DNA from: Rubellimicrobium mesophilum DSM 19309
GTDB lineage: Bacteria; Pseudomonadota; Alphaproteobacteria; Rhodobacterales; Rhodobacteraceae
DNA: 50,450 bases
Assembly: GCF_000600335.2 (NCBI RefSeq)
Contig: NZ_KK088575.1
Coordinates: forward strand, 1-50,450
Reading direction: 5' to 3'
Shown: piece by piece, positions 25,763 to 33,970 of the stretch
Layout of the letters: the number at the start of each line of letters is the position of its first letter
Numbering within the stretch: position 1 is the first letter of the stretch
Made by a program: the position numbers and the translations under genes
The notes under the pieces: generated by a model
The model's input: only the letters and a program-made list of their open reading frames with translations
Database searches by the model: none
Told to the model about the DNA's origin: nothing

Positions 25763-26755
25763 ATGACCGCCGGCACCCACATGGCCTCCGAGATCGCGGA
25801 GGCACCCGAAGCCTTCCGCCGCGCCGCGCTGCTCGAGCCCGGCCCTGCGCCCGCGCCCTGGCGCGCCGCCTACACCATCGCGCGCGGCTCCTCCGACGCC
25901 GCCGCCGCGATCCTCGCCTACGAGTTCATGCGCGAGAGCGGCCGTCCCGCGACCTCGCTGCCGCCTTCCGTCTTCTCTCTGGGCGAAGGGGTGGCGCTGG
26001 GCGATTCCCTCGTCCTCGTCATCTCCCAGTCGGGGGCGAGCGACGACCTCGTCCGCTCCGCGCGCGGCGCGCGCGCCCAAGGCGGCCTCGTCATCGCCAT
26101 CACCAACGTCCCCGGCTCACCCGTGGAGCACGAGGCGCAGACCTGCCTTCCCATCGGCGCCGGCCCCGAGAAGGCCGTGCCCGCCACCAAGACCGTCGTC
26201 GGCGCCGTGGGCGCCGGCACCGCGCTCCTCGGCGCCTTGGTCCCCGACTATGCCTCCCGCGCCCGCGCGAGCGCCGATGTCGTGGCTAGCGCCGGCCGCC
26301 GTCCCCATCCCCGCGCCACCGAGCTGCGCGACGCCCTGACCAAGGCCCAGGGCGTCTACGTCGTCGGCCGCGACACCGGCTTCGGCGCCGCTCAAGAGAT
26401 CGCGCTCAAGCTCAAGGAGTGCTGCGCCCTCCACGCCGAGGCCTATTCCGCCTCCGAGGTCCTGCACGGCCCCCTGCAGCTCGTGGCCGAGGAGGACCTG
26501 ATCGTCCTCCTCCTCGACACCGGCCATCCCGAGACGCGCGAGAGCCTCGACGTGGCCCAGGCGCGCTTCCGCGACCATGGTGCGGAGGTCCTCCGGGTCT
26601 CGCCGGCCGACGTGGGTGCCGGTGACCTCACCCCCGCCGCCGCCGCCGCGCTGCTCCTCTGCCTCCTCTATCCGGTCGTGCGCGAGACGGCGCTCGCCCG
26701 TGGCCACGACCCCGACGCGCCCAAGGCGCTCTCCAAGGTGACGCGCACGACATGA
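25763..26755 (+). CDS. SIS-domain glucosamine-6-phosphate deaminase (NagB-II/GlmS-like)
   Basis: The ~330-residue protein has two SIS domains like the isomerase half of GlmS, without the glutaminase half. Seen: YTIARGSSDAAAAILAYE, LVLVISQSGASDDLV, AGPEKAVPATKT (a GlmS/NagB-II hallmark), and in the second domain VVGRDTGFGAAQEIALKLKE and SEVLHGPLQLV. Such proteins (NagB-II) convert GlcN-6-P to fructose-6-P plus ammonia. The ATG at 25763 is preferred because AAGGA lies seven bases upstream; an ATG at 25739 lacks a good site. Its stop overlaps the next gene (ATGA). Confidence 0.82.
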   Translation: MTAGTHMASEIAEAPEAFRRAALLEPGPAPAPWRAAYTIARGSSDAAAAILAYEFMRESGRPATSLPPSVFSLGEGVALGDSLVLVISQSGASDDLVRSARGARAQGGLVIAITNVPGSPVEHEAQTCLPIGAGPEKAVPATKTVVGAVGAGTALLGALVPDYASRARASADVVASAGRRPHPRATELRDALTKAQGVYVVGRDTGFGAAQEIALKLKECCALHAEAYSASEVLHGPLQLVAEEDLIVLLLDTGHPETRESLDVAQARFRDHGAEVLRVSPADVGAGDLTPAAAAALLLCLLYPVVRETALARGHDPDAPKALSKVTRTT

Positions 26756-27813
26756 CCCTGACCGAGACCCGCACCTGGGCCGAGATCCAGCAGCAGCCCA
26801 CCCTGTGGGAGGACTGGGCCCGGACCCCACACCTTGCCAATGCCCGCGCCTGGATCGCCTCGCTCGGTCCTCGGGAGGTCTGGCTCTGCGGCGCCGGCAC
26901 CTCCGCCTATATCGGCGACATCGTCGCCTCCGGCCTGGAGGGGCAGGGGCTTCGACTGCGCTCCATCCCCACGACCGACATCGTGAGTCGCCCGCGCGCC
27001 TACCTTCCCACCGACGCGCTGGTCGTCCACTTCGGCCGCTCCGGCGACTCGGCCGAGTCGGTGGGCCTCCTCGACGCCCTCGACGCGCTCTCGCCCGCGA
27101 CGCCGCGCCTCAACGTCACCTGCAACCCCAAGGGCCAGCTCGCCACCCGGCCCGCGCCGGGGCCCTGGTTCTCGCTCGTCCTGCCCGAGGCCGCCCACGA
27201 CGCGGGCTTCGCCATGACCTCGAGCTTCTCGACCATGCTGCTGAGCGCGCTCGCCCTCCTGGCGCCCGAGGGCGCTGGTCCCGTTCCCGCCCTGGCTGCC
27301 CGCCTGCGCTCGCTACTGCGCCTCTACGCCGCCGAGGCCGGGGCCGCCCGCACGCCGCAGCGCCTCGTCTTTCTCGGAGCCGGCCCCCTGGCCTTCGCCG
27401 CCCGAGAGAGCGCGCTCAAGGTGATGGAGCTGACCGCCGGCGCGATTCCCTGCCTCTGGGACAGCACGCTCGGCTTCCGCCACGGCCCCAAGAGCTTCGT
27501 CCAGGGCGCGACCGACATCGTCCTCCTTCTGTCGCCCGATCCCCACGCCGCGCTCTACGACCACGACCTCGCGGCCGAGCTGCGGTCCCAGTTCCCCGCC
27601 TCGCGCGTTACGACAATCGGTCCTGGCGGCAACCTCGACGTTCCCATGCCCGAAGGGGCCGCCTGGGGCGCGGCCCTCGTCGTGCCCTACGCCCAGATCC
27701 TCGCCGCGACCCTGTCCGACCGGCTCGGGCTCAAGGTGGATGATCCGTTCGAGGGCCAGGGGACGCTGTCCCGCGTCGTCCAAGGCATCCAATTGCATCC
27801 GGTGACCCCATGA
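26752..27813 (+). CDS. agaS: SIS-domain galactosamine-6-phosphate deaminase/isomerase, AgaS-like
   Basis: The 353-residue protein has paired SIS domains: EVWLCGAGTSAYIGDIVAS, TDALVVHFGRSGDSAESVG, FLGAGPLAFAARESALKVMELT and the AgaS-typical STLGFRHGPKSFV. AgaS deaminates galactosamine-6-phosphate to tagatose-6-phosphate. It overlaps both neighbours by 4 bp (26752-26755 and 27810-27813), which indicates translational coupling. Confidence 0.85.
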   Translation: MTLTETRTWAEIQQQPTLWEDWARTPHLANARAWIASLGPREVWLCGAGTSAYIGDIVASGLEGQGLRLRSIPTTDIVSRPRAYLPTDALVVHFGRSGDSAESVGLLDALDALSPATPRLNVTCNPKGQLATRPAPGPWFSLVLPEAAHDAGFAMTSSFSTMLLSALALLAPEGAGPVPALAARLRSLLRLYAAEAGAARTPQRLVFLGAGPLAFAARESALKVMELTAGAIPCLWDSTLGFRHGPKSFVQGATDIVLLLSPDPHAALYDHDLAAELRSQFPASRVTTIGPGGNLDVPMPEGAAWGAALVVPYAQILAATLSDRLGLKVDDPFEGQGTLSRVVQGIQLHPVTP

Positions 27814-29057
27814 GCGCCATCCTCCAGGACGTGATCGCCCGCAACCGCGCGGGGGCTCGGGCGGCCATCCCGTCCGTCTGCTCCGCTCATCCCGAGGTGA
27901 TCGAGGCCTCCCTGCGCCTCGCCCGCCAGCTCGGCCGTCCCATCGTGGTCGAGGCTACCTCGAACCAGGTGAACCAGGATGGCGGCTACACGGGCCAGAC
28001 GCCGGCCGATTTCGTGGCCATGGTCCACAAGCTCGCCGACAAGGCCGGCCTCGACCGCGCCGCCGTCGTCCTTGGCGGCGACCACCTCGGACCGCAGGCC
28101 TGGCGGAGCCTTGCTCCCGAGGAGGCCATGGCCAAGGCCGACGCCATGGTCCGCGCCTATGCCAAGGCAGGTTTCACCAAGATCCACCTCGACTGCTCCG
28201 AGGGCTGCGCGGGCGAGCCCGCCCAGCTCACCGACGCCGAGACCGTGCCACGTGCGGCCATCCTCGCGCGGGCGGCCGTGGAGACGGTCCCCGGTGACCG
28301 CCTCCTCTTCGTCGTGGGCACCGAGGTCCCGCCGCCGGGCGGCGCGCGCCCCGGCGACCAGGGCATCACGCCCACCTCTCCCGAGGCGGCCCGGGCCACC
28401 CTCGATGCCCATATGGAGGCCTTCCGCGACCTTGGTCGCATCGGCGGCCTCGTGGTCCAGCCCGGCGTGGAGTTCGGCGCCATGGAGGTCCACCACCTCC
28501 CGATGGACCGCGACCCGGGCCTGCGCGAGGCCGTCGCCCACCACGAGGGCGTCGTGCTGGAGGCCCACTCCACCGACTACCAGCGCCCCGAGGCCTTCCC
28601 CCGCCTCGCGGAGCTCGGCTTCGCCTTCCAGAAGGTCGGCCCCGCCCTGACCTTCGCCTGGCGCGAGGCGGCCTATGCCCTCGACTCCCTCGCCCAGATC
28701 GCCGGGTGGATCGACCGGGACCTGTCGGAGTCCATGGAGATCGTCATGCTCGCCGACCCGCGCCACTGGCAGCGCCACCTCGATCCCAAGGCCGGGGAGC
28801 TGCGGGTCCAGCGCCACTTCTCTTACGCCGACCGCATCCGCTACTACTGGCCCAAGCCCGAGGCGCAGGCCGCGCTCTCCCGTCTGCGCGCCGCGCTCCA
28901 GGGCAAGCGCCTGCCCGACCCGCTCCTCCGTCAGGGCTTCTGCCCCGCCGTCCTCGATCGGGCCGAACCGCTGCGCGCCCAGTTCTCCCCGGCCGATGCC
29001 CTTCTCCAGGCCAGCGTCCAGGAGGCGCTCGCCCCTTATCTCTTCCCCGACGCATGA
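27810..29057 (+). CDS. GatZ/KbaZ-family protein (tagatose-bisphosphate aldolase non-catalytic subunit or tagatose-6-P 4-epimerase)
   Basis: The 415-residue protein matches GatZ/KbaZ throughout: SVCSAHPEVIEASL, VEATSNQVNQDGGYTGQTPADF, LGGDHLGPQAW, KIHLDCSEGCAG, VVGTEVPPPGG, VVQPGVEFG, EAHSTDYQ, KVGPALTFAWREAAYAL and DRIRYYWP. Classical GatZ supports the aldolase GatY, but no GatY/KbaY gene is in the window. Some GatZ-family members in Agrobacterium-type bacteria are reported to epimerise tagatose-6-P to fructose-6-P. In this context, after AgaS, that activity would complete the route. Its stop overlaps the nagA start (29054-29057). Confidence 0.88.
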   Translation: MSAILQDVIARNRAGARAAIPSVCSAHPEVIEASLRLARQLGRPIVVEATSNQVNQDGGYTGQTPADFVAMVHKLADKAGLDRAAVVLGGDHLGPQAWRSLAPEEAMAKADAMVRAYAKAGFTKIHLDCSEGCAGEPAQLTDAETVPRAAILARAAVETVPGDRLLFVVGTEVPPPGGARPGDQGITPTSPEAARATLDAHMEAFRDLGRIGGLVVQPGVEFGAMEVHHLPMDRDPGLREAVAHHEGVVLEAHSTDYQRPEAFPRLAELGFAFQKVGPALTFAWREAAYALDSLAQIAGWIDRDLSESMEIVMLADPRHWQRHLDPKAGELRVQRHFSYADRIRYYWPKPEAQAALSRLRAALQGKRLPDPLLRQGFCPAVLDRAEPLRAQFSPADALLQASVQEALAPYLFPDA

Positions 29058-30164
29058 CCTGGATCACCCCGGATCGCCTCTTCGACGGCGAGCGCTTGCA
29101 CGAGGGCCTCGCCCTCCGCCTCGATGCTGGCCGCGTGATCGACCTCGCGCCGAGGGACCCAAGAATGGACGCGAAGGTCGTTCCTGGCCTCGTCACTCCC
29201 GGCTATGTCGACCTTCAGGTGAACGGCGGAGGGGGGGTGCTGCTCAACACCGAGCCGACCGTCGCCGGCATGGAGGCCATCGCGAGCGCCCATCGCCGCC
29301 TCGGCACCGTGGCGATCCTTCCCACCCTCATCACCGACGCGCCGGAGGTCATGGACCGCGCCGTCGATGCGGCGCTCGCCGCTCGAGGGCGTCCGGGGAT
29401 CATCGGCATCCACCTTGAGGGCCCACACATCTCGGTCGTCCGGCGCGGCACCCACGCCGCCCGCTTCATCCGCCCTCTGGACGAGCGCACCCTCGCCGCC
29501 GTCCGACGCCTGCGCGAGGGCGGCGTCCCCGTCCTCCTGACCCTCGCGCCAGAGGCGACCTCCCCGGGCCAGATCGCCGAGCTGGACCGGATGGGGGTCG
29601 TGGTCTCGCTCGGGCACTCCGACGCGACGGCCGAGCAGGCCCGTGCCGCCCTGGCCGAGGGGGCCCGGACCTTCACCCGACCTCTTCAATGCCATGTCGC
29701 CGCTGACCCATCGCGCCCCGGGCCTGGTCGGGGCGGCGCTGAGCTCCGGGGTTCCCGTGGGCCTCATCTGCGACGGCATCCATGTCGTGGACGACGTGCT
29801 GGCGCTGGCCCTTCGCGCACGCCCGGCGCCGGACCTGTTCTATGCGGTGTCCGACGCCATGCCCACCGTCGGAGGCCCGGATCATTTTCGCCTCTACGAC
29901 ATGGACCTGAGGGTCGAGGACGGCCGGCTCGTCAACCCCGAGGGCAGCCTCGCCGGCGCGCATGTCACGATGGCCGAGAGTGTCGCCCGCCTCGTGACCC
30001 GGGTGGACCTCTCACCAGAGGCCGCGCTTCGGATGGCCGTGACCGTGCCGTCTGGCCTCCTCGGCCGCCAAGACCTCGCAACGGTCGAAGGCCGCGATGC
30101 TGCCGACCTCCTGGTGCTCGACGATGGGCTGGCTGTGGCAGGCACCGTGGCGGGCTTGGCCTGA
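29054..30164 (+). pseudogene. nagA: N-acetylglucosamine-6-phosphate deacetylase NagA, single-base frameshift
   Basis: NagA removes acetate from GlcNAc-6-P or GalNAc-6-P. Seen before the break: VPGLVTPGYVDLQVNGGGGV (with Asp and the metal region), GIIGIHLEGPHIS, VVVSLGHSDATAEQA and ARTFT. One extra base near 29679 shifts the frame; after it the reading continues HLFNAMSPLTHRAPGLVGAA, LICDGIHV and YAVSDAMP (catalytic Asp) to the stop at 30164. The corrected length is about 370 residues, typical for the family. The ATG overlaps the GatZ stop. A sequence error is likely because both halves are fully conserved. Confidence 0.85.
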
Positions 30165-30327
30165 GCGACGTTTCGCCGACCAGCGTGCCCTCCCGAAGGC
30201 CTGATTTCGCTAGGTCAACTGCCTCAGTTATGACATGATGCAACCAGGGGATGTTTGATCGCGCAGGTGTGGAGCGCAGTTGTGGGTCTTGGCCTGGCCC
30301 GTGGAAGCTTATGTGGTTGGAGGTTCA

Positions 30328-31296
30328 ATGCAGTTCGAGCGGCGCATGACGGTAGTAGGCAGTGGCATCTTCGAGACGCTTGACGCGCTCCTCGATGCTC
30401 CTTTCGCGCTGTGCTCGGTGGTGACCGACTCCGAGGGCCGCCCGATGGACTACCGGTTCCTCCGCGCGAGCGGCTGCCTCGAGGAGGTCCTCGGCGCCGG
30501 AGCCCTGGAAGGGCGCACCGCCCGCGAACTCGCCTCCCATCTGGATAACGCCTGGGTCGAGACCTTCGGCCGCGTCGCGCTCGACCGGACCGCCGTGCGC
30601 TTCACCCAGCGCGCCGACGCCACAGGGAGGGACTACGAGGTCTTGGCCGCTCCGCTCGATCCGCCCGGCTGCTTCGCCGTGACCTTCCGGGACGTGACCC
30701 GGAGCCGCGAGCACGCCGCGGCGCTCGATCATGCCCAGCGCCTGCTCCGGGAGCTCGGACATAGGGTGATGAACAGCTTCGCCTCGATCTCCGCCATCCT
30801 GGCCATGGAGGCGCGCGCCGCGCCACCCGAGGGACGCGGGGCGCTCAAGCGCGTCCAGGGCCGCGTGCAGGCCCTCGCGGCCCTCTATCGCCGTCTCGAC
30901 GGGGCGCCCGAGATGGAGAGCACCGAGGTCGGGGGATACCTGGCCGGCAACGTGCAAGGCTTCCGCAGCGCCTTCGCCGCCGATCTGGACATCCGTTGCG
31001 ACCTCCCGCCGACGACGCTCCCGACCCGGACCGCGGTTCCTCTGGCCCTGATCCTGAACGAGATCCTGACCGATGCCGCAGCCCAGGCCGTCGAGGTCGG
31101 GCATTTCGGCATTCGGGTCTCGCTCCACAGGGAGGGAGATTCCTGCCGGCTCGTCGTCGAGCATGGGGGCGCCGCCATGACCGAGGGAAGCGTCGGTCGC
31201 AGCCTTGCCGCGGCCTTCGCGGCCGAGCTCGGCGGCGAGCTTGCCAGCGAGGCGATTCCCGGCGGCGTCCGCACGATCGTCGCCTTCCAAGTCTGA
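30328..31296 (+). CDS. Divergent HWE/HisKA_2-family sensor histidine kinase with PAS-like domain
   Basis: Of 322 residues, ~15-125 form a PAS-like sensor (DALLDAPFALCSVVTDSEGRP, EVLAAPLDPPGCFAVTFRDVT). Residues ~138-195 are the HisKA_2-type dimerisation domain with candidate phospho-His H145 in LRELGHRVMNSFASISAIL and the RVQALAALYRRL helix. The ATP-binding part is degenerate: the N-box reads ILNEILTDAA, so the second Asn is Asp (D249), and the Asp of the G1 box is lost (VVEHGGAAM). It has no membrane segment. It may be a phosphotransfer protein rather than an active kinase. No response regulator adjoins it. GGAGG lies 4 bases before the ATG. Confidence 0.75.
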   Translation: MQFERRMTVVGSGIFETLDALLDAPFALCSVVTDSEGRPMDYRFLRASGCLEEVLGAGALEGRTARELASHLDNAWVETFGRVALDRTAVRFTQRADATGRDYEVLAAPLDPPGCFAVTFRDVTRSREHAAALDHAQRLLRELGHRVMNSFASISAILAMEARAAPPEGRGALKRVQGRVQALAALYRRLDGAPEMESTEVGGYLAGNVQGFRSAFAADLDIRCDLPPTTLPTRTAVPLALILNEILTDAAAQAVEVGHFGIRVSLHREGDSCRLVVEHGGAAMTEGSVGRSLAAAFAAELGGELASEAIPGGVRTIVAFQV

Positions 31297-31310
31297 GAGG
31301 GGCGATCCGC

Positions 31311-31339
31311 CCGGAACCCCGGTCTCCGGAAACCCCGGT
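31311..31339. repeat. Short direct repeat upstream of sqdB
   Basis: CCGGAACCCCGGT (31311-31323) and CCGGAAACCCCGGT (31326-31339) form a near-perfect direct repeat in the 114-bp gap before sqdB; each unit is also partly palindromic. It could be a regulator-binding site for the sulfolipid operon or part of the upstream gene's terminator. Function is a guess. Confidence 0.35.
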
Positions 31340-31410
31340 GGACCTTCGCGGCTTGTTCCTCTAAACCCTTTTCCGCCCGGGTGACGCGGGCGGCAACCGG
31401 AGTGCTCTGC

Positions 31411-32631
31411 ATGAAGATCGCGATCCTGGGCGGCGACGGCTTCGTGGGCTGGCCCACCTGCCTCCACCTGTCGAACGCGGGCCACGAGATCCACATCGTG
31501 GACAACCTCAGCCGCCGCTGGATCGACACCGAGCTCGGAGTGCAGTCGCTCACGCCCATGGATTCGATCCAGGAGAGGTGCCGCATCTGGAAGGAGGTGA
31601 CGGGGCGGAAGCTCCAGTTCCACTTCCTCGACATCGCCAAGGAGTACGAGCGCTTCAAGGCCTGGCTCCAGGAATACGAGCCCGACGCCGTGATCCACTT
31701 CGCCGAGCAGCGCGCCGCGCCCTATTCGATGAAGTCGGACCGCCACAAGGTCTACACGGTCAACAACAACGTCAATGCGACGCACAACGTCCTGGCCGCG
31801 CTGGTCGAGACCGGGATCGACGCGCACCTCGTCCACCTCGGGACGATGGGCGTCTACGGCTACTCCACCATCGGCGCCGCGATCCCGGAGGGCTACCTGC
31901 CGGTCGGCATCGAGACCCTGTCGGGCGAGACCGTGGAGCAGGAGATCCTGTATCCGACCCGCCCCGGCTCGGTCTACCACATGACCAAGAGCCTCGATCA
32001 GATCCTGTTCCAGTTCTACGCCCAGAACGACGGCCTGCGGATCACCGACCTGCACCAGGGGATCGTCTGGGGCACGCACACCGACCAGACGCGGCTGCAT
32101 CCGCAGCTCGTCAACCGCTTCGACTATGACGGCGACTATGGCACGGTGCTGAACCGCTTCCTGATCCAGGCGGCCATCGGCTACCCGCTGACCGTCCACG
32201 GCACCGGCGGCCAGACCCGCGCCTTCATCCACATCCAGGACTCGGTCCGCTGCATCGAGCTGGCGCTCCAGGACGCCCCCAAGCGGGGCGAGCGGGTCCG
32301 CATCTTCAACCAGATGACCGAGACCCACCGCGTCCGCGACCTCGCCGAGCTGGTCTCGCGCCTCACGGGGGCTGAGATCGCCTACCTTCCCAACCCCCGC
32401 AAGGAGGCCGAGGAGAACGAGCTGATCGTCAAGAACGACCAGTTCCTCGCGTTGGGGCTCAACCCGATCACGCTCCAGGACGGCCTGCTGACCGAGGTCG
32501 TGGAGGTGGCCAAGAAGTTCGCCCACCGTATCGACCGCTCGCGCGTGCCCGCGGTGTCGGCCTGGACCAAGGACCTCGCCGCCCGCGTGGACCGCGATCC
32601 CGAGCATCGGGCGCTGCGCACTGCGTCGTGA
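31411..32631 (+). CDS. sqdB: UDP-sulfoquinovose synthase
   Basis: SqdB makes UDP-sulfoquinovose from UDP-glucose and sulfite, the head-group donor for the sulfolipid SQDG. The 406-residue SDR-fold enzyme shows the NAD-binding GGDGFVG (7-13), the family's DNLSRRWIDTELGVQSLTP, Thr145 in HLGTMGVYG and the catalytic Y189-x3-K193 in VYHMTKS, then DLHQGIVWGT and GGQTRAFIHIQDSVRCIELA. It heads a sqdB-VOC-sqdD-sqdC arrangement; its stop overlaps the next start (GTGA). Confidence 0.95.
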   Translation: MKIAILGGDGFVGWPTCLHLSNAGHEIHIVDNLSRRWIDTELGVQSLTPMDSIQERCRIWKEVTGRKLQFHFLDIAKEYERFKAWLQEYEPDAVIHFAEQRAAPYSMKSDRHKVYTVNNNVNATHNVLAALVETGIDAHLVHLGTMGVYGYSTIGAAIPEGYLPVGIETLSGETVEQEILYPTRPGSVYHMTKSLDQILFQFYAQNDGLRITDLHQGIVWGTHTDQTRLHPQLVNRFDYDGDYGTVLNRFLIQAAIGYPLTVHGTGGQTRAFIHIQDSVRCIELALQDAPKRGERVRIFNQMTETHRVRDLAELVSRLTGAEIAYLPNPRKEAEENELIVKNDQFLALGLNPITLQDGLLTEVVEVAKKFAHRIDRSRVPAVSAWTKDLAARVDRDPEHRALRTAS

Positions 32632-33005
32632 GAGTGGCGCTCGACCACTGCGTGATCCACGTCTCGGACTGGAATCGGTCCAACATGTTCTACCGCGACG
32701 TGGTAGGGGCCGAGGTCGTGCCGCGCGGCGCGGGGTTCGTCTATCGCTGGGGGAGGCAGCAGCTCAACTGCCATGGCCCCGGCGTGCGGGCCGAGCCCCT
32801 GGCCCGGCTCCCCGTCCAGCCCGGCAACAGCGACCTCTGCTTCGCTTGGGACGGGACGGTTGAAGAGGCCCGGGCCCACCTCGCCACCTGCGGCGTGGCG
32901 GTCGAGCTCGGCCCGGTTCCCAGGCAAGGCGGAAGAGGGGAGGGGACAAGCCTCTACTTCCGCGACCCAGACGGCTCCCTCCTCGAATTCATCGTCTATC
33001 CGTGA
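32628..33005 (+). CDS. VOC/glyoxalase-fold protein inserted in the sulfolipid operon
   Basis: The 125-residue protein has the paired beta-alpha-beta modules of the vicinal-oxygen-chelate superfamily: LDHCVIHVSDWNRSNMFYRDVVGAEVV and SLYFRDPDGSLLEFIVYP, with candidate metal ligands H7 and the Glu near the C-terminus. It starts at GTG 32628 overlapping sqdB and ends overlapping the GT8 gene by 4 bp (33002-33005), so it is translationally coupled on both sides. Substrate unknown. Confidence 0.85.
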   Translation: MRVALDHCVIHVSDWNRSNMFYRDVVGAEVVPRGAGFVYRWGRQQLNCHGPGVRAEPLARLPVQPGNSDLCFAWDGTVEEARAHLATCGVAVELGPVPRQGGRGEGTSLYFRDPDGSLLEFIVYP

Positions 33006-33799
33006 CCGCCCACGCCTACGTCACCCTCGTGACCAACGCCGACTTCGCGCGCGGTGCGGCGGCGCTGCTGCGCTCGCTCACCCTGACCGGCACGGGCGCC
33101 GACCGGGTGGTGCTGCATACGGGTGGCGTGCCGGACGGTGCGCTGGCCCCCCTCGCCGCCCAGGGCGCGCGGCTGGTGCGGGTGGACCTCCTCCCCACTT
33201 CGCCCGAGTTCAACGCCGCCCATGCCAAGGACCGCATCCACGGCCTGAACCCCTTCACGAAGGGCACCAAGCCGCCGTTCCACACTCCGCTCGACAACTT
33301 TGCCAAGCTTCGCCTCTGGCAGCTCCCCTACGAGCGGGTGGTGTTCCTCGATGCCGACACGCTGGTGCTCCGCAACATCGACAGGCTCTTCGATTATCCC
33401 GAGCTCTGCGCCGCCCCGAACGTCTACGAGAGCTTGTCGGACTTCCACCGCATGAACTCCGGCGTCTTCACCGCACGCCCCTCGCCGGCCACGTTCGAGC
33501 GCCTCCTCGCCCAGCTCGACACCCCCGGCGCCTTCTGGAAACGCACCGACCAGACCTTCCTCCAGCACGCCTTCCCGGACTGGCACGGCTTGCCGGTCAT
33601 CTACAACATGCTCCAATACGTCTGGTTCAACATGCCGGGCCTCTGGGACTGGAGCGACATCCACGTCCTTCACTACCAATACGAGAAGCCCTGGGAGCCT
33701 CATGCCAAGGCCGACCGTCTCCGACCCCTGATCGATCTCTGGCAAGCCTTCGCGGGCGACGGCCCTGTGCCGGACCTGTCCACCATGCCGAGACCCTAG
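33002..33799 (+). CDS. sqdD: Family 8 glycosyltransferase, SqdD-like sulfoquinovosyltransferase
   Basis: The 265-residue protein is a glycogenin-like GT8 enzyme: VTLVTNADFARGAAALLRSL at the N-terminus, the metal-binding D117-A-D119 in VVFLDADTLVLRN, MNSGVF, and HYQYEKPW near the C-terminus. In Rhodobacter sphaeroides the sulfolipid operon contains a glycogenin-like gene, sqdD, proposed to transfer sulfoquinovose. Position two genes after sqdB supports that assignment. The start is GTG at 33002. Confidence 0.82.
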   Translation: MTAHAYVTLVTNADFARGAAALLRSLTLTGTGADRVVLHTGGVPDGALAPLAAQGARLVRVDLLPTSPEFNAAHAKDRIHGLNPFTKGTKPPFHTPLDNFAKLRLWQLPYERVVFLDADTLVLRNIDRLFDYPELCAAPNVYESLSDFHRMNSGVFTARPSPATFERLLAQLDTPGAFWKRTDQTFLQHAFPDWHGLPVIYNMLQYVWFNMPGLWDWSDIHVLHYQYEKPWEPHAKADRLRPLIDLWQAFAGDGPVPDLSTMPRP

Positions 33800-33802
33800 G
33801 GT

Positions 33803-33856
33803 GCATGCCGGCACGCACCATCTGACCGAGGCGGCAAGCAGCGCGTGCCGGCATGT
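33803..33856 (+). promoter_or_regulatory. Long inverted repeat between sqdD and sqdC (terminator/attenuator candidate)
   Basis: GCATGCCGGCACGC (33803-33816) pairs with GCGTGCCGGCATGT (33843-33856), 13 of 14 positions, around a 26-base loop, starting four bases after the sqdD stop. A T-rich stretch (GATTTCTTTATC) follows about 12 bases later. It could end or attenuate the sqdB-VOC-sqdD transcript, or protect its 3' end, so sqdC would be expressed at a different level. Confidence 0.55.
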
Positions 33857-33970
33857 CGCCTGCATAGGATTTCTTTATCGGGCTTCGTTCGGTTCGTCCT
33901 GTCAGGCTGGGGTTCATTGGAGCGAGTGGAGGCCCGACCGCCGATCCGAGGCAACGCGGGCGGCCCAGCC

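Noticed and set aside
30325..32607. Minus-strand 760-codon frame opposite the sensor kinase and sqdB
   Set aside because: Both plus-strand genes have full family motifs and good starts; the antisense product has none.
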